Source of the DNA: Deferribacter autotrophicus
GTDB taxonomy: Bacteria > Chrysiogenota > Deferribacteres > Deferribacterales > Deferribacteraceae
DNA length: 64,000 nucleotides
Direction of reading: 5' to 3'
NCBI RefSeq assembly: GCF_008362905.1
Contig: NZ_VFJB01000009.1
Span: forward strand, 1-64,000
In this document: in pieces, positions 24,908 through 35,399 of the stretch
Position numbering within the stretch: the first letter of the stretch is position 1
Layout of the letters: every line of letters starts with the position of its first letter
Program-made: the position numbers and the translations under genes
Notes under the pieces: model-generated
What the model was told of the DNA's origin: nothing
Database searches by the model: none
Seen by the model: the letters and a program-made list of their open reading frames with translations, nothing else

Positions 24908-25461
24908 TTTGAGCCCTCCAGGACATTCTTCACTATAAACTCTAGCCCATTCTTTGCAGCTTCACTAACAGCACGAGGACTAATTGTAGCACCACTGAAT
25001 TGATCAATCACACCACCATCCTTTTTCACTGCAATTTTATCTTTCAGAGTAAGCCCCTTAAATTCATCCTTAAACCACTCCTCTTCAATCTTCGAGCCAA
25101 GCCCAGGTGTTTCAGCATGCTTTAAAATTTCGATACCGGAAATTTTTCCGCTAGTATTCACACCCACAAGCACTACAATACTACCGCCATACCCTTTTTC
25201 AGAAACAGACTTCACCGCATACCCAACAACCTTTCCACCCTTTTTAGCTACAAATACTGTCTTATCTCTTATCTTTTTTATATCTTTATCGGGAGAATTA
25301 TCATATTCAGGTAATACTACTTTTAATGCTTTCAGCAACTCCAATCTGTATTGATACTCAATCTTCTCTTTGGTCATAGAATTGACAATTGCAAGAGCAG
25401 TGGCAGCAATTACACCAATCACAGTCAAAACAAATACCATTTTAAATCCGTTATCACGCAC
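24904..25461 (-). CDS. rnfG: RnfG: covalent-FMN subunit of the Rnf complex
   Basis: A 185-residue protein with one N-terminal membrane helix (MVFVLTVIGVIAATALAIV) and a periplasmic FMN-binding domain. DQFSGATISPRAVSEA near the C-terminus holds the Thr of the S-G-A-T motif to which FMN is attached by a phosphodiester. ETPGLGSKI is the other family landmark. The GTG at 25461 is chosen because GAGGT lies a few bases upstream; a TTG 15 bp further upstream is possible. It overlaps the end of rnfD by 8 bp. Confidence 0.9.
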   Translation of the reverse strand: MRDNGFKMVFVLTVIGVIAATALAIVNSMTKEKIEYQYRLELLKALKVVLPEYDNSPDKDIKKIRDKTVFVAKKGGKVVGYAVKSVSEKGYGGSIVVLVGVNTSGKISGIEILKHAETPGLGSKIEEEWFKDEFKGLTLKDKIAVKKDGGVIDQFSGATISPRAVSEAAKNGLEFIVKNVLEGSK

Positions 25462-26449
25462 TGGTAACCTCACCAAAACTTTTTGGTCTTAGATAATAAT
25501 CTATCAAAGGAACGAAAGCATTCATAATAAGGATAGCAAAGGAAACCCCTTCGGGATATCCGCCAAACAATCTAATCACTGCAGTTAATATACCGCAACC
25601 GATACCAAAAATAATCTGCCCTTTCTTTGTAACAGGACTTGTAACCATATCAGTAGCCATAAAAAAAGCACCAAGCATCAAACCACCTGAAAAAAGATGA
25701 ATTACAGGATTCAATGTTTTTTCAGGAGTAAACAACCAGTAAGGAACAACAATAACTAAAAATGCAACAATAAAACTAACCGGTATATGCCAGGAGATTA
25801 TCCTTTTATAAAGTAAGAACAAACCACCCAAAATTATTGCAATGGCAGAAATTTCACCCAGTGAACCACCCACATTACCTAAGAACAGATTACTTACATT
25901 GGCAATTTCACTTGATACAATTTTTCCATAGGTAAGCACTTCTGTTTTTGACTGCCCAAGTGGTGTTGCTACACTAACCGCATCAATCATAAATTTTTGC
26001 GTAATAGGTACAGGTTTTATCCAATTTGTCATCTGAGCTGGCCAAGAAATGAGTAAAAACACTCTTGCCACCAACGCAGGATTAAAAGGGTTTTGTCCAA
26101 GACCACCAAAAACCTGTTTCCCCACAATAATAGCAATAAAACTACCCACAAGTATTAACCACCATGGACTTGAAGGAGGCAAATTCATGGCAAGCAAAAT
26201 GGCTGTCACTAGTGCCGAATTATCGTGTAAGGTTATCTTTCTTTTGCTGATTTTTTGAAATGCAGCCTCAAAAAAGAGAGTAAAAATTATCGTTAAAAGA
26301 TACGTTCTTATAGCATAAAAACCGAAATAGTAAATGGATACACCCATGGCGGGGATTAAGGCATAAACTACATAGAGCATTATTTTGTCTGTTTTTAAAT
26401 CATCCCTCTCATGAGGGGAAAAGGTAACGAATAACTTATTTTGCTGCAT
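25454..26449 (-). CDS. rnfD: RnfD: membrane subunit with covalent FMN
   Basis: A 331-residue, roughly ten-helix protein of the RnfD/NqrB family. GGLGQNPFNPALVARVFLLISWP (about residues 115-137) is a family signature. DAVSVATPLGQSK (about 156-168) contains the Thr in S-x-A-T-P-L that carries FMN. FMATDMVTSPVT and RLFGGYPEGVSFAILIMNAFVPLID follow as expected. It overlaps rnfC by 14 bp, with AGAAGAAAG before the ATG inside the rnfC tail. Confidence 0.94.
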   Translation of the reverse strand: MQQNKLFVTFSPHERDDLKTDKIMLYVVYALIPAMGVSIYYFGFYAIRTYLLTIIFTLFFEAAFQKISKRKITLHDNSALVTAILLAMNLPPSSPWWLILVGSFIAIIVGKQVFGGLGQNPFNPALVARVFLLISWPAQMTNWIKPVPITQKFMIDAVSVATPLGQSKTEVLTYGKIVSSEIANVSNLFLGNVGGSLGEISAIAIILGGLFLLYKRIISWHIPVSFIVAFLVIVVPYWLFTPEKTLNPVIHLFSGGLMLGAFFMATDMVTSPVTKKGQIIFGIGCGILTAVIRLFGGYPEGVSFAILIMNAFVPLIDYYLRPKSFGEVTSA

Positions 26450-27743
26450 CTTTCTTCTGCCTCATCATATTCATTATTTCTCTTTTTGCCGTTTTAAAAT
26501 ATCCTACAAGGGGTCTTCTTGAAGGACATACATAACTGCAACAACCACATTCAATACAATTTAAAACATGCCATTCACTCAATCTTTCATACATCTCGTT
26601 TACAGAAAATTGTTCCATTATGGCAGGTACAAGTCCCATAGGGCATGCTTCCACACATCTACCGCATCTAATACAGTTATTCATTGATAAATCAGGCAAA
26701 TCCGTATCTCTATACACAATAATACCGCTTGTCCCCTTCATTACAGGAGTATCAAGATTAAAAAGGGCAAACCCCATCATCGGCCCACCCATTACAATCT
26801 TCTTAATATTTCCAAGGGGACCACCGCAAGCTTCTATTAACTTTCCCACAGGCACACCGATAGGCACAAGAAGATTTTTTGGCTCTTTCACTGCCCCGGT
26901 AATGGTAACCACCCTCTCCAGAAGCGGCTTTCTCATCTCACAAGCTTCATATACCGCAAGACACGTTCCTACGTTGTGAACAATAACACCCACTTCCAGA
27001 GGCAATTTCCCTTCAGGAACAACCCTATTTACTGTCGCTTTTATGAGCTGTTTTTCACCACCTTGAGGATATTTTACTTCTAAAGGGATTAACTCAAAAT
27101 CGTATTCACCTTTTAAACTTTCAAAAGCGCTAATAGCATCAGGTTTATTTTTTTCAATACCGATAATCAACTTCTCAATTTCAAGTTCACTCTGTATTAG
27201 TTTTGCACCCTTCAAAATTTCAGCAGTCTTTTCCACCATTAACCTATGGTCACAAGTAAGATAAGGCTCACATTCAGCACCGTTAATTATCAGATAATCT
27301 ATCTTTTTAGGCGGAGATAATTTCACATGAGATGGAAAAGTAGCCCCACCAAGACCTACAATTCCTGCAGCAAGAACCTTATCCTGGAACTTACTAACCT
27401 CATCAATGGGAACAAAATCATCATCAATCTCGGTAACTTTAATCCTTACAGAAGGAACACTACCCATTATTGGATGAGGGGCATTTTCAATATTTACCAC
27501 TTCCCCTGTTACAGAAGAATGGATATTAGAACTGACAAACCCTTTCGATTTACCTATAAGCTGTCCTCTCTTCACAGTCTCTTTCTTCTTTACCACAGCT
27601 TCAGCAGGCGCACCTATATGCTGAATGAGAGGGATAACGACTTCATCACCCACATTTAGATTAAATTTTTCAATCTGTTTACCGGAAGTTTTCTCTTTGT
27701 TGTACTTTGGATGAATACCACCTTTAAAACCAAAATACGGCAT
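26436..27743 (-). CDS. rnfC: RnfC: NADH/FMN- and iron-sulfur-containing subunit
   Basis: A 435-residue peripheral subunit. FKGGIHP at the start and GLGGATFPSHVKL (about 131-143) are typical. The Complex I 51-kDa-like region includes LIINGAECEPYLTCDHRLM, and the SLBB-like part includes IVMGGPMMGFAL. Two 4Fe-4S motifs close the protein: CIRCGRCVEACP (about 356-367) and CIECGCCSYVCP (about 395-406). It starts 8 bp after the dCMP deaminase gene, with AAGGTGA as Shine-Dalgarno, so it is probably part of a transcript starting at rpiB. Confidence 0.95.
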   Translation of the reverse strand: MPYFGFKGGIHPKYNKEKTSGKQIEKFNLNVGDEVVIPLIQHIGAPAEAVVKKKETVKRGQLIGKSKGFVSSNIHSSVTGEVVNIENAPHPIMGSVPSVRIKVTEIDDDFVPIDEVSKFQDKVLAAGIVGLGGATFPSHVKLSPPKKIDYLIINGAECEPYLTCDHRLMVEKTAEILKGAKLIQSELEIEKLIIGIEKNKPDAISAFESLKGEYDFELIPLEVKYPQGGEKQLIKATVNRVVPEGKLPLEVGVIVHNVGTCLAVYEACEMRKPLLERVVTITGAVKEPKNLLVPIGVPVGKLIEACGGPLGNIKKIVMGGPMMGFALFNLDTPVMKGTSGIIVYRDTDLPDLSMNNCIRCGRCVEACPMGLVPAIMEQFSVNEMYERLSEWHVLNCIECGCCSYVCPSRRPLVGYFKTAKREIMNMMRQKKDAAK

Positions 27744-27751
27744 ATTTCACC

Positions 27752-28201
27752 TTATTTTTTGTATTTTTTATGTTCCACAATGATATCTGTTTTAGCCAAA
27801 AGCTCATCTGCAAGGGGATCGTTGTAATCTTCTTCGTAAACAATTCTTTTTATCCCCGCATTAATAATCATCTTCGTACAAATGGAACACGGTTTTGTAT
27901 TTGTATATATCGTGCTCCCTTTTATGGATACGCCGTGATATGCCGCTTGTATTATGGCATTCTGCTCGGCATGTAGCCCTCTGCATAACTCATGCCTTTG
28001 ACCTGATGGTACATTCAACTTTACCCTCAAACACCCTACCGCTTCACAATGAGTAATATTCCTTGGTACTCCATTGTATCCTGTGGCAAGAATTTGCCTA
28101 TCTTTTACAATAACAGCTCCTACCTGCCTTCTCAAACAGGTGGAGCGCTTTTTGACAACATTTACAATTTCTAAAAAGTATTCATCCCAATCAGGTCTCA
28201 A
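27752..28201 (-). CDS. Deoxycytidylate (dCMP) deaminase, ComEB family
   Basis: A 149-residue zinc deaminase. [11 protein letters not shown] (about residues 75-85) contains the zinc His and catalytic Glu, and [14 protein letters not shown] (about 98-111) the two zinc Cys. An additional N-terminal Cys/His set ([22 protein letters not shown]) is normal for this branch, which converts dCMP to dUMP for thymidylate synthesis. The start is TTG at 28201, with AAAGGTG upstream, overlapping the glyA stop. Pairing with glyA makes sense through one-carbon supply for dTMP. Confidence 0.88.
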   Translation of the reverse strand: MRPDWDEYFLEIVNVVKKRSTCLRRQVGAVIVKDRQILATGYNGVPRNITHCEAVGCLRVKLNVPSGQRHELCRGLHAEQNAIIQAAYHGVSIKGSTIYTNTKPCSICTKMIINAGIKRIVYEEDYNDPLADELLAKTDIIVEHKKYKK

Positions 28202-29454
28202 TACAGTACACCTTTATACAATGGATATTTCTCACAAAGAGCCAAAACCTCTTTTTGTGTATTTTTAATAACTTCTTCATCATTAATATTTAAAAGCACA
28301 TCGGCAATTAAATTGCCAATTGTTTCCATAGCATCCTCTTTCATACCTCTGGTTGTTACTGCAGGTGTTCCTATTCTAATACCACTGGTGATAAATGGAC
28401 TTCTTGTTTCAAATGGGATTGTATTTTTATTTACTGTAATATTCGCTTTACCGAGAGCTTCTTCAGCATCTTTACCTGTAATATCTTTATCCGTCAAATC
28501 CATAAGTATTAAATGATTGTCAGTACCACCAGAAACGAGCCTAAAGCCTCTATTTTTCAATGTTTCTGCAAGGGCTTTTGCATTTTTAACAATTTGTCGC
28601 TGATACTCTTTAAACTCTTCATTCATCGCCTCTTTCAATGCTACTGCCTTAGCTGCAATAACATGCATAAGGGGACCACCTTGAATACCTGGAAAAATTT
28701 GAGAATTTATTTTCTTTGCATGTTCTTCCTTACAGAGAATAAGGCCACCCCTTGGCCCTCTTAATGTTTTATGTGTAGTTGTAGTAACAAAATCAGCATA
28801 AGGAACAGGAGATGGATGGACACCGGCAGCCACAAGCCCTGCAATATGCGCCATATCTACCATAACATAAGCGCCAACTTTATCAGCAATTTTTCTAAAT
28901 GCTTCAAAGTCTATAATTCTAGGATACGCACTTGCACCTACTACGATCATTTTAGGTTTGTGTTCCAATGCAAGGCGCTCTACTTCTTCGTAATCAATGG
29001 TCTCGGTTTCTTTATCCACACCATATGAGATTACATTAAAAAATCTTCCAGAAAAGTTCACCGGACTACCATGAGTGAGATGACCACCATGAGTTAAATT
29101 CATCCCTAAAATAGTATCACCTGGCTGCAATACAGAGAAATACACTGCCATATTCGCTTGACTACCTGAATGAGGCTGTACATTTGCATGCTCTGCACCA
29201 AATAGCTCTTTAGCTCTATCTATGGCAAGTTGCTCTGCAATATCTACAAATTCACAACCACCGTAATATCTCTTACCAGGATATCCTTCGGCATATTTAT
29301 TTGTCATTATTGAGCCTTGAGCCTCTAACACTGCAGAAGAAACAAAGTTTTCACTCGCAATCAACTCTATATGAGTTTCCTGCCTTTCAATCTCTTTTAT
29401 CAAAGCATTATAAACTTCTATATCAATTTTTTTTACATTTTCGTATAAATTCAT
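28198..29454 (-). CDS. glyA: Serine hydroxymethyltransferase
   Basis: A 418-residue PLP enzyme interconverting serine and glycine with tetrahydrofolate. [21 protein letters not shown] (about 27-47), [15 protein letters not shown] and [18 protein letters not shown] (about 199-216) are present. [14 protein letters not shown] (about 224-237) contains the PLP-binding Lys. Length is normal. GAGGG lies before the ATG, which overlaps the rpiB stop by 4 bp. Confidence 0.97.
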   Translation of the reverse strand: MNLYENVKKIDIEVYNALIKEIERQETHIELIASENFVSSAVLEAQGSIMTNKYAEGYPGKRYYGGCEFVDIAEQLAIDRAKELFGAEHANVQPHSGSQANMAVYFSVLQPGDTILGMNLTHGGHLTHGSPVNFSGRFFNVISYGVDKETETIDYEEVERLALEHKPKMIVVGASAYPRIIDFEAFRKIADKVGAYVMVDMAHIAGLVAAGVHPSPVPYADFVTTTTHKTLRGPRGGLILCKEEHAKKINSQIFPGIQGGPLMHVIAAKAVALKEAMNEEFKEYQRQIVKNAKALAETLKNRGFRLVSGGTDNHLILMDLTDKDITGKDAEEALGKANITVNKNTIPFETRSPFITSGIRIGTPAVTTRGMKEDAMETIGNLIADVLLNINDEEVIKNTQKEVLALCEKYPLYKGVLY

Positions 29455-29930
29455 TTATTTCCCTCCAAATATTCTTTCCAAAATTTTGCTGCCAATTCAT
29501 CTATTTTGTTGATTCTTCTTAAATGCCTTCCCCCTTCAAATTCCGTATTTAACCATGTATTTAAAATATCTTTTGCAAGCTCTACCCCTATAATCCTTCC
29601 ACCAAGAGCCAGTAAATTAGCATTATTGTGAAGCCTACTCATCTTTGCTGTAAAAGAATCCCAGCAAAGTGCAGCCCTTACACCTGGAAATCTATTTGCA
29701 GTAATCGATATACCAATCCCTGTACCACAAAGTATCACTCCTCTCTCCACTTCCCCTTTCGAGATAGCAACAGCCACTTTATATGCATACTCTGGATAAT
29801 CCACAGATTCTTCGCTATATGTACCATAATCTTTTACAGTGTATCCCAAGCTTTCCAGGTATTTTGAGATTTCAGATTTGAGATGAAAACCGCCGTGATC
29901 TGAGCCTAAAGCTATAACTTTTTCACTCAT
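29451..29930 (-). CDS. rpiB: Ribose-5-phosphate isomerase B
   Basis: A 159-residue RpiB/LacAB-family isomerase. [12 protein letters not shown] (about 7-18) contains the phosphate/substrate-binding DHGG, and [26 protein letters not shown] (about 64-89) contains the catalytic Cys loop and the anion-binding Arg region. It converts ribulose 5-phosphate to ribose 5-phosphate. GTAGGGA precedes the ATG. It is the first gene of the run rpiB-glyA-dCMP deaminase-rnfC and has its own promoter. Confidence 0.96.
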   Translation of the reverse strand: MSEKVIALGSDHGGFHLKSEISKYLESLGYTVKDYGTYSEESVDYPEYAYKVAVAISKGEVERGVILCGTGIGISITANRFPGVRAALCWDSFTAKMSRLHNNANLLALGGRIIGVELAKDILNTWLNTEFEGGRHLRRINKIDELAAKFWKEYLEGNK

Positions 29931-29966
29931 AGCAATCCCTACGTTTTATTTTTAATGAGTCATTGT

Positions 29967-29995
29967 TCTATAATCTAAAACCTTTACTATGTCAA
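29967..29995 (-). promoter_or_regulatory. Promoter of the rpiB-glyA-rnf operon
   Basis: TTGACA (29990-29995) and TATAGA (29967-29972) on the minus strand are separated by 17 bp. Expected transcription start is near 29960, leaving a leader of about 30 nt with a normal Shine-Dalgarno. Confidence 0.72.
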
Positions 29996-30108
29996 CATAA
30001 ACAAATTTATGTTTCAAGTGCTAAGCGTTAAGTGAAAAGTTTTGAATGTAATAGTTCAATAACACTTAGCACCAAAAACTCAAATTCTTCACTTACACTT
30101 ACGCTTTA

Positions 30109-31017
30109 TCAATAATTTCTTGGTATATCTAACATTCTTTGAATAGATTTTAAAGCTTTTTTCCTGATTTCCTCATCAACAGTTATAACATACCGTTCTT
30201 TTATAAGAGCATCGTAAACTTTACGCAAAGTTGTCTTTTTCATATTTTGACAAACAAAGTTTTCATAAGCAAAGATAAATTCTTTATCTGGATTTTCTTT
30301 CCTCAATCTATATCCCACACCTTGCTCGGTACCAATGATAAAACGCTTTTTGTTACTCTCTTTAACGTATTTATAAACACCTGATGTGGAACAAACATGA
30401 TCTGCTATATCTATGACATCGGGTGGACATTCAGGATGCGCCACAAAAACAGCATCAGGATACTGCTCTTTAAGCTTTAGCACCTGTTCTTTCCTTACTT
30501 TATGATGGATTGGACAAAAACCCTCCCAAAGAATTACTTCTTTATCAACAAATCGAGATACATAATGGCCAAGATTCTTATCTGGAACAAAAATAATTTT
30601 ATCTGAATCAAGGGAATTTACTACATTAATTGCATTTGCGGATGTACAGCATATATCACTTTCTGCCTTTACTTCTGCTGATGTATTTACATAACAGACA
30701 ACCGGTACGCCAGGATGTTTCTTTTTTAACTCTCTGAGCCCTTCAGCTGTCACCATATCAGCCATTGGACATCCAGCATCAATTTCTGGTAACAATACCT
30801 TTTTATCAGGAGAAAGGATATACGCTGTTTCCGCCATAAAATGGACACCACAGAATACAATTGTTTTTTGCTTTACTTTTGATGCCTCAATACTCAAACC
30901 TAAAGAATCACCTGTAAAGTCCGCTATTTCTTGAATATCATCAATTTGGTAGTTATGGGCCAACAATACAGCATCTTTCTCTTTCAGTAATCTTCTAATT
31001 TCTTTTTTAATGTCCAT
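30109..31017 (-). CDS. nadA: Quinolinate synthase A
   Basis: A 302-residue [4Fe-4S] enzyme that condenses iminoaspartate with dihydroxyacetone phosphate in NAD synthesis. Visible landmarks are [33 protein letters not shown] (first cluster Cys), DICCTSANA (second) and HPECPPDV with ICSTSG-like [11 protein letters not shown] near the end. The ATG at 31017 is chosen because GAGGGG lies just upstream; a longer TTG start overlaps ymdB. It follows the ymdB stop by 4 bp. No nadB or nadC is nearby. Confidence 0.94.
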   Translation of the reverse strand: MDIKKEIRRLLKEKDAVLLAHNYQIDDIQEIADFTGDSLGLSIEASKVKQKTIVFCGVHFMAETAYILSPDKKVLLPEIDAGCPMADMVTAEGLRELKKKHPGVPVVCYVNTSAEVKAESDICCTSANAINVVNSLDSDKIIFVPDKNLGHYVSRFVDKEVILWEGFCPIHHKVRKEQVLKLKEQYPDAVFVAHPECPPDVIDIADHVCSTSGVYKYVKESNKKRFIIGTEQGVGYRLRKENPDKEFIFAYENFVCQNMKKTTLRKVYDALIKERYVITVDEEIRKKALKSIQRMLDIPRNY

Positions 31018-31021
31018 AAAA

Positions 31022-31801
31022 TTACCCCTCAATTACTTTAAAAATTTTTTTAAAATCTCTTACCTTCTTTGTATCTTTGTCGATATAAAAAACTACGGCA
31101 TTAAATACCATTTTTCCTTTCTTTTCAACCTCAAATTTTGAAGGTATTCCAGTTAAAAAACGATTAATCGGGGCATTCTTCTCCATCCCTATCACAGAAT
31201 CAAGTGCTCCACACATTCCAACATCTGAAATATAAAATGTTCCCTTTGGAAGTAATCTGTCATCATTGGTTTGAACATGTGTATGAGTACCGATTACTGC
31301 TGCAGCCCTGCCATCCACATACAGACCAAAAGCATTCTTTTCGCTGGTTGCCTCAGCATGAAAATCCACCAATACCACAGTTTTTGATACTTTATCATAT
31401 ATTTCGTCAAAAACTCTGAAAGGGCAGTCGGATAACGGCATAAAAACTCTGCCCATTAGATTAATAACGGTTATTTCCATATCTCCCACTGTCACTGTAA
31501 TAAAGCCAGCCCCCGGCACTCCTTCAGGATAATTGGCTGGTCTTATGAGATATTCCATTTCATCAAGTTGATTTGCCGTTTCTTTTTTATCCCAGATATG
31601 ATTACCGGTAGTGATTATATCAATCCCTTTATTTCTCAACTCCTTATAAATTTTCTCATTTATACCGAATCCACCTGCAGAATTCTCACCGTTGGCTATT
31701 ACCAAATCGATACCATATTCATATTTTATAGAATCAAGAAGAGCAGATACAACTTTTCTACCTGCTCTTCCTATAAGATCACCTATAAAAAGTATATTCA
31801 T
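31022..31801 (-). CDS. ymdB: YmdB-family metallophosphoesterase
   Basis: A 259-residue calcineurin-like phosphodiesterase. Metal-binding motifs are complete: GDLIGRAGR (about 7-15), [11 protein letters not shown] (about 38-48), [11 protein letters not shown] (about 63-73), [13 protein letters not shown] (about 147-159) and GTHTHVQT (about 173-180). The Bacillus homologue hydrolyses 2',3'-cyclic nucleotides and affects RNase Y-dependent RNA levels. Here it lies directly downstream of rny, the same pairing known from Firmicutes, so a link to RNA turnover is plausible. Confidence 0.9.
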   Translation of the reverse strand: MNILFIGDLIGRAGRKVVSALLDSIKYEYGIDLVIANGENSAGGFGINEKIYKELRNKGIDIITTGNHIWDKKETANQLDEMEYLIRPANYPEGVPGAGFITVTVGDMEITVINLMGRVFMPLSDCPFRVFDEIYDKVSKTVVLVDFHAEATSEKNAFGLYVDGRAAAVIGTHTHVQTNDDRLLPKGTFYISDVGMCGALDSVIGMEKNAPINRFLTGIPSKFEVEKKGKMVFNAVVFYIDKDTKKVRDFKKIFKVIEG

Positions 31802-31889
31802 TTCAGTAACACCCTATTTTTTCTAACAGACTTATAACAAAGTCTAAATATTTTCTTACACTTAACCATTGGACAATACTGTTATTCAT

Positions 31890-33449
31890 TTATTTTGCAT
31901 ACTCCACAGCTCTTGATTCTCTAATAACGACAACTTTTATCTGTCCGGGATATGTAAGCTCTTCCTCAATTCTTTTGGAAATATCCCTTGAAAGTGTAAT
32001 AATTTCATCATCTCCAATTTTATCAGGTTCTACAATGATTCTAACCTCACGACCCGCCTGAATGGCAAAACTTTTATTAACCCCTTCAAAAGAACCTGCA
32101 ATTTCTTCTAACTTCTCTAATCGCTTGATATAAGATTCAAGCACTTCTCTTCTAGCTCCTGGCCTTGAAGCTGAAATTGCATCAGCAGCTTGAATTAATA
32201 CAGATTCCACAAATTTAAATTCTTCTTCACCGTGGTGAGACAAAATAGCGTTTATCACCATTGGATGTTCATTATATTTTTTAGCTATTTCCACACCTAT
32301 CTCTGTATGTGAACCTTCACTTTCCTGGTCAATTGCTTTACCGATATCATGTAAAAGTCCTGCTCTTTTGGCAAGTTTTTCATCCAAGCCAAGCTCAGCA
32401 GCCATAATTCCAGCAATTTTTGCCACCTCAATTGAGTGAGCAAGAACATTTTGACCATAACTTGTTCTATATTTTAATCTACCTATCAACTTTAACAGCT
32501 CAGGATGAATATTATGTAGTCCAAGATTAAATGCTGTTTCTTCACCAACTTCAAGTATGTATTTTTCTAATTCAGCTTTACTTTTTTCATAAACTTCTTC
32601 AATCCTAGCTGGATGTATCCTTCCATCGGCAATCAATTTTTCCAGAGTCAATTTAGCTATTTCCCTTCTAAATGGGTCATAAGATGACAATATAACTGCT
32701 TCAGGTGTATCATCAACAATGATATCAACACCGGTAATACTCTCAAATGTTCTAATATTTCTACCTTCACGACCAATAATTCTTCCTTTCATCTCATCAT
32801 TTGGCAAACTTACAACTGAAACAACAACTTCCCCAACATACTCAGGAGCACATCTTTGAATAGCTGTGGCAATTATACTTTGAGCCTTCTTCTCAGCCAT
32901 CAATTTTGTTTCTTCTTCTATCTCTTTCAAAGTCCTTGCGGCTTCTTTTTTAGCCTCAGCCACCATCTCATTAATAAGCATTTCTTTTGCTTCATCGCGG
33001 GTCATTCCAGCTACTTTTTCAATTTCATTTAATAGCTGACTTCTTAAATTTTCAGCCTCATCCATTTTTTCTTTAACTTGCTGAAGTTTGTTTTCTAATT
33101 CTTGCTCTCTCTTTGATATTAATTCTTCTTTTTTATCAACAAGTTCTAGCTTTTTATCAATTGTTTCTTCTTTTGAAATAAGTCTTTTTTCCTGCAGTTG
33201 AAGTTCTTTCCTTTTCTCTTTAACCTCTTTTTCAAGCTCTTGTTTACCTTTAAATATTATCTCTTTTGCTTCAAGTTTTGCTTCTTTAACAATCTCATCC
33301 GCTTCTCTTTTTGCTCTGTTAATAATTTCTTCTGCTGTTTTATTCAGCCTAATGTTTTCATTTTCATTCTTTTTCTTCTGAATAATTATTCCAAGCAAAA
33401 ATCCAATAATTAAACCAGCGACAGCTAGTAACACATACAACCAAATCAT
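31890..33449 (-). CDS. rny: Ribonuclease Y
   Basis: A 519-residue membrane-bound endoribonuclease. An N-terminal membrane helix ([21 protein letters not shown]) is followed by a coiled coil of about 170 residues (very rich in E/K), a KH domain ([18 protein letters not shown], about 218-235) and an HD domain ([11 protein letters not shown], then [12 protein letters not shown], about 335-373). This domain order and length are exactly those of RNase Y. Of two adjacent ATGs, 33449 is better placed relative to GGAGG. It overlaps the fau stop, so the two are probably coupled. Confidence 0.96.
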   Translation of the reverse strand: MIWLYVLLAVAGLIIGFLLGIIIQKKKNENENIRLNKTAEEIINRAKREADEIVKEAKLEAKEIIFKGKQELEKEVKEKRKELQLQEKRLISKEETIDKKLELVDKKEELISKREQELENKLQQVKEKMDEAENLRSQLLNEIEKVAGMTRDEAKEMLINEMVAEAKKEAARTLKEIEEETKLMAEKKAQSIIATAIQRCAPEYVGEVVVSVVSLPNDEMKGRIIGREGRNIRTFESITGVDIIVDDTPEAVILSSYDPFRREIAKLTLEKLIADGRIHPARIEEVYEKSKAELEKYILEVGEETAFNLGLHNIHPELLKLIGRLKYRTSYGQNVLAHSIEVAKIAGIMAAELGLDEKLAKRAGLLHDIGKAIDQESEGSHTEIGVEIAKKYNEHPMVINAILSHHGEEEFKFVESVLIQAADAISASRPGARREVLESYIKRLEKLEEIAGSFEGVNKSFAIQAGREVRIIVEPDKIGDDEIITLSRDISKRIEEELTYPGQIKVVVIRESRAVEYAK

Positions 33450-33991
33450 CATTCGCCTCCTAATATTCTTTTTTCAGTAATAATCAAGTCTAGTTTCTCA
33501 TCATGATTATCCACAGGCAGTTTCTTAACCACCTGAAAGTCGTAGGCAAAACCCACACATATTTTTCTTTTCACAGACTTTAAAAATCTGTCGTAGTACC
33601 CTTTACCAAACCCAAGTCGATAACACTCTTCATCAAAAGCTAAACCTGGTACCACAACCACATCAAATTCACACACATTTAATTTTTCTGTCGGTTCAAA
33701 AATTCCATAAACATTTTCATTCATTTCACTAAAATCAGTAAATTCACCAACATAAAACTCATCATCATGTAAAATTGGCAAATAAATCTTCTTTTTTTCC
33801 TTTCTTAGATGACTGATTAATTCAATAGTTCTTACTTCATTGTTAAAACTATAATAAAGAAGATATTTCTCATAATTTCCATGCATAGATAAGAACTTAT
33901 CTACAATTACTTTACTCTTTTTCCTAACCTCCAAATCACTCATATTACTTCTTAAATCTTTAAACCTTTTACGTAATTCATTCTTGTTCAT
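33449..33991 (-). CDS. fau: 5-formyltetrahydrofolate cyclo-ligase
   Basis: A 180-residue member of the MTHFS/YgfA family, which converts 5-formyl-THF to methenyl-THF with [21 protein letters not shown] is the usual N-terminus, and [26 protein letters not shown] (about 114-139) contains the ATP-binding GxGKGYYD motif. ATG at 33991 is chosen over an upstream ATG because it follows GAGAAG and gives the family length. It overlaps rarA by 14 bp. In E. coli the homologue ygfA follows ssrS; here rarA separates them. Confidence 0.9.
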   Translation of the reverse strand: MNKNELRKRFKDLRSNMSDLEVRKKSKVIVDKFLSMHGNYEKYLLYYSFNNEVRTIELISHLRKEKKKIYLPILHDDEFYVGEFTDFSEMNENVYGIFEPTEKLNVCEFDVVVVPGLAFDEECYRLGFGKGYYDRFLKSVKRKICVGFAYDFQVVKKLPVDNHDEKLDLIITEKRILGGE

Positions 33992-35198
33992 ACTTCTCAG
34001 TTCCCCAAAGTCGTTTAAGCCTTTCCAAAAATTTTGATTCAAACCCCACTTTTAAAGGTTTATAAAACAGAATGTTCTCATCACAGTATGCCTGTTTTAC
34101 AAAACCGCCGTAATCAAAAGGATACTTATACTTTTTACTATCTGATCTTAAATGATCAGGTGGTATAGGATTATTTTTTTCTAAAAATTTTTCACACTCT
34201 TTTACAGCAATATAAGAACGGTTACTTTTTGGACATGACGCCAAATACGTAACAAGTTGGGACATAATAATTTTACCTTCAGGTAAACCTACTTTTTCAA
34301 ATGCTTCATAGGCTGCATTTGCAACAACAAGAGCATCAGGCATTGCATTTCCAATATCTTCTGAGGCAGAAATAAGAAGCCTCCTAAAAATCACCCTTGG
34401 ATCCACACCACTTTTTAAAAGTTTCAAACACCAAAGTAATGCAGCGTCAGGATCGCTTCCTCTAATACTTTTAATCATTGCTGATAATGCATGATAATGC
34501 TCATCCTTTGAATACCTGAAATTATAAGGAAGCCTATCAAGCACTTTCCTATCAAATATCAAAACACCATCAACCCTTTCAGCTATCAGCGCTGAATTTT
34601 CAACAAAAATCAGTAACCTTCTGATATCACCATCAGCAGTCTCAAGCAAAGATTCAACAAATTCATCTTCAACTTTTACATCTTTGACAGCAAATTCTTT
34701 TTTAACCCATGAAACCCCTTTTTGAAAAATTTTCTCAAGGGTTCCTCTGTCAGGTTTGTTTAAATTGAATAAAAGGCTTCGAGACCTTAATGGTGGAATC
34801 AAGTTATAATAAGGGTTTTCAGTAGATGCCCCAATTAGTTTTATATACTGCTCATCAATTATGTTTAAAAGTAAATTTTGCTGAGACTTACTGTAATGGT
34901 GAATCTCATCAATAAATACAATTGACTGTCGGCCAAACCCCTTTGTTTCTTCTACAATTCTTCTAATATCAGCCGCACTACTGTTTGCCGCATGCAATCT
35001 GTAAAAATTCAATGAGTGGTATTTACCAATAATAGAGGCAATGCTCGTTTTTCCACTACCAGGGGGGCCAATTAATATTAAAGATGCAAAATCACCTCTT
35101 TCCACCACTCTTCTAAATAGAGTGTTTTCACCTGTAAGGTGATCCTGACCTATAATATCCTCAAATTTTTCAGGTTTTAAAGCTTCTAATATTTTCAT
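33978..35198 (-). CDS. rarA: Replication-associated recombination protein A (MgsA/RarA)
   Basis: A 406-residue AAA+ ATPase related to clamp loaders. MKILEALKPEKFEDIIGQDHL starts the protein, with Walker A LIGPPGSGKTSIA (about 41-53) and Walker B SIVFIDEIHHYSKSQQ (about 91-106). Sensor 1 is GASTENPYYNLIPPLRSR, and the C-terminal tetramerisation domain includes LPEGKIIMSQLVTYLASCPKSN. RarA acts at stalled forks. The ATG at 35198 is chosen because a longer frame would translate the 6S RNA region. Its ribosome site is weak and it starts right after the 6S terminator stem, so expression may rely on read-through. Confidence 0.93.
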   Translation of the reverse strand: MKILEALKPEKFEDIIGQDHLTGENTLFRRVVERGDFASLILIGPPGSGKTSIASIIGKYHSLNFYRLHAANSSAADIRRIVEETKGFGRQSIVFIDEIHHYSKSQQNLLLNIIDEQYIKLIGASTENPYYNLIPPLRSRSLLFNLNKPDRGTLEKIFQKGVSWVKKEFAVKDVKVEDEFVESLLETADGDIRRLLIFVENSALIAERVDGVLIFDRKVLDRLPYNFRYSKDEHYHALSAMIKSIRGSDPDAALLWCLKLLKSGVDPRVIFRRLLISASEDIGNAMPDALVVANAAYEAFEKVGLPEGKIIMSQLVTYLASCPKSNRSYIAVKECEKFLEKNNPIPPDHLRSDSKKYKYPFDYGGFVKQAYCDENILFYKPLKVGFESKFLERLKRLWGTEKYEQE

Positions 35199-35212
35199 AG
35201 CCACATATAAAA

Positions 35213-35395
35213 AAAAGCCCCCGCGTGTGCCGACCGTGTAGTCCATTTGCAGCCCTGGCTAACCAGGTTGAGGGAATCACGGCTGCTTTAGGCTTCCCAC
35301 TACAAGGTGGGCCTGCACACCACAGCCAGTATCATCCCTCATCTAAGAGGTGTTGGCTCCAAATTTCCTACACTGAATCGAACACCGCAGGGGCT
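35213..35395 (-). ncRNA. ssrS: 6S RNA (ssrS)
   Basis: On the minus strand about 183 nt begin GCCCCTGCGGTGTTCG and end with CACACGCGGGGGC followed by eight T residues, so 5' and 3' ends form a closing stem that doubles as terminator. GGAAGCCTAAAGCAGCCG and the hairpin AACCTGGTTAGCCAGGG with CTGC mirror the 3' half of E. coli 6S RNA (GCCUUAAAACUGC and the following GAACCAAGGGUUC hairpin). Length and double-hairpin shape fit. Location between zapA and rarA/fau copies the zapA-ssrS-ygfA linkage of other bacteria. 6S RNA binds housekeeping RNA polymerase in stationary phase. Confidence 0.88.
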
Positions 35396-35399
35396 TTTC

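Noticed and set aside
35199-35246. N-terminal extension of RarA
   Set aside because: It would translate the 3' end of 6S RNA; family homology begins at the ATG at 35198.
35213-35395. 6S RNA encoded on the plus strand
   Set aside because: Only the minus strand gives the 3' terminator T-run and the order of conserved blocks seen in known 6S RNA.
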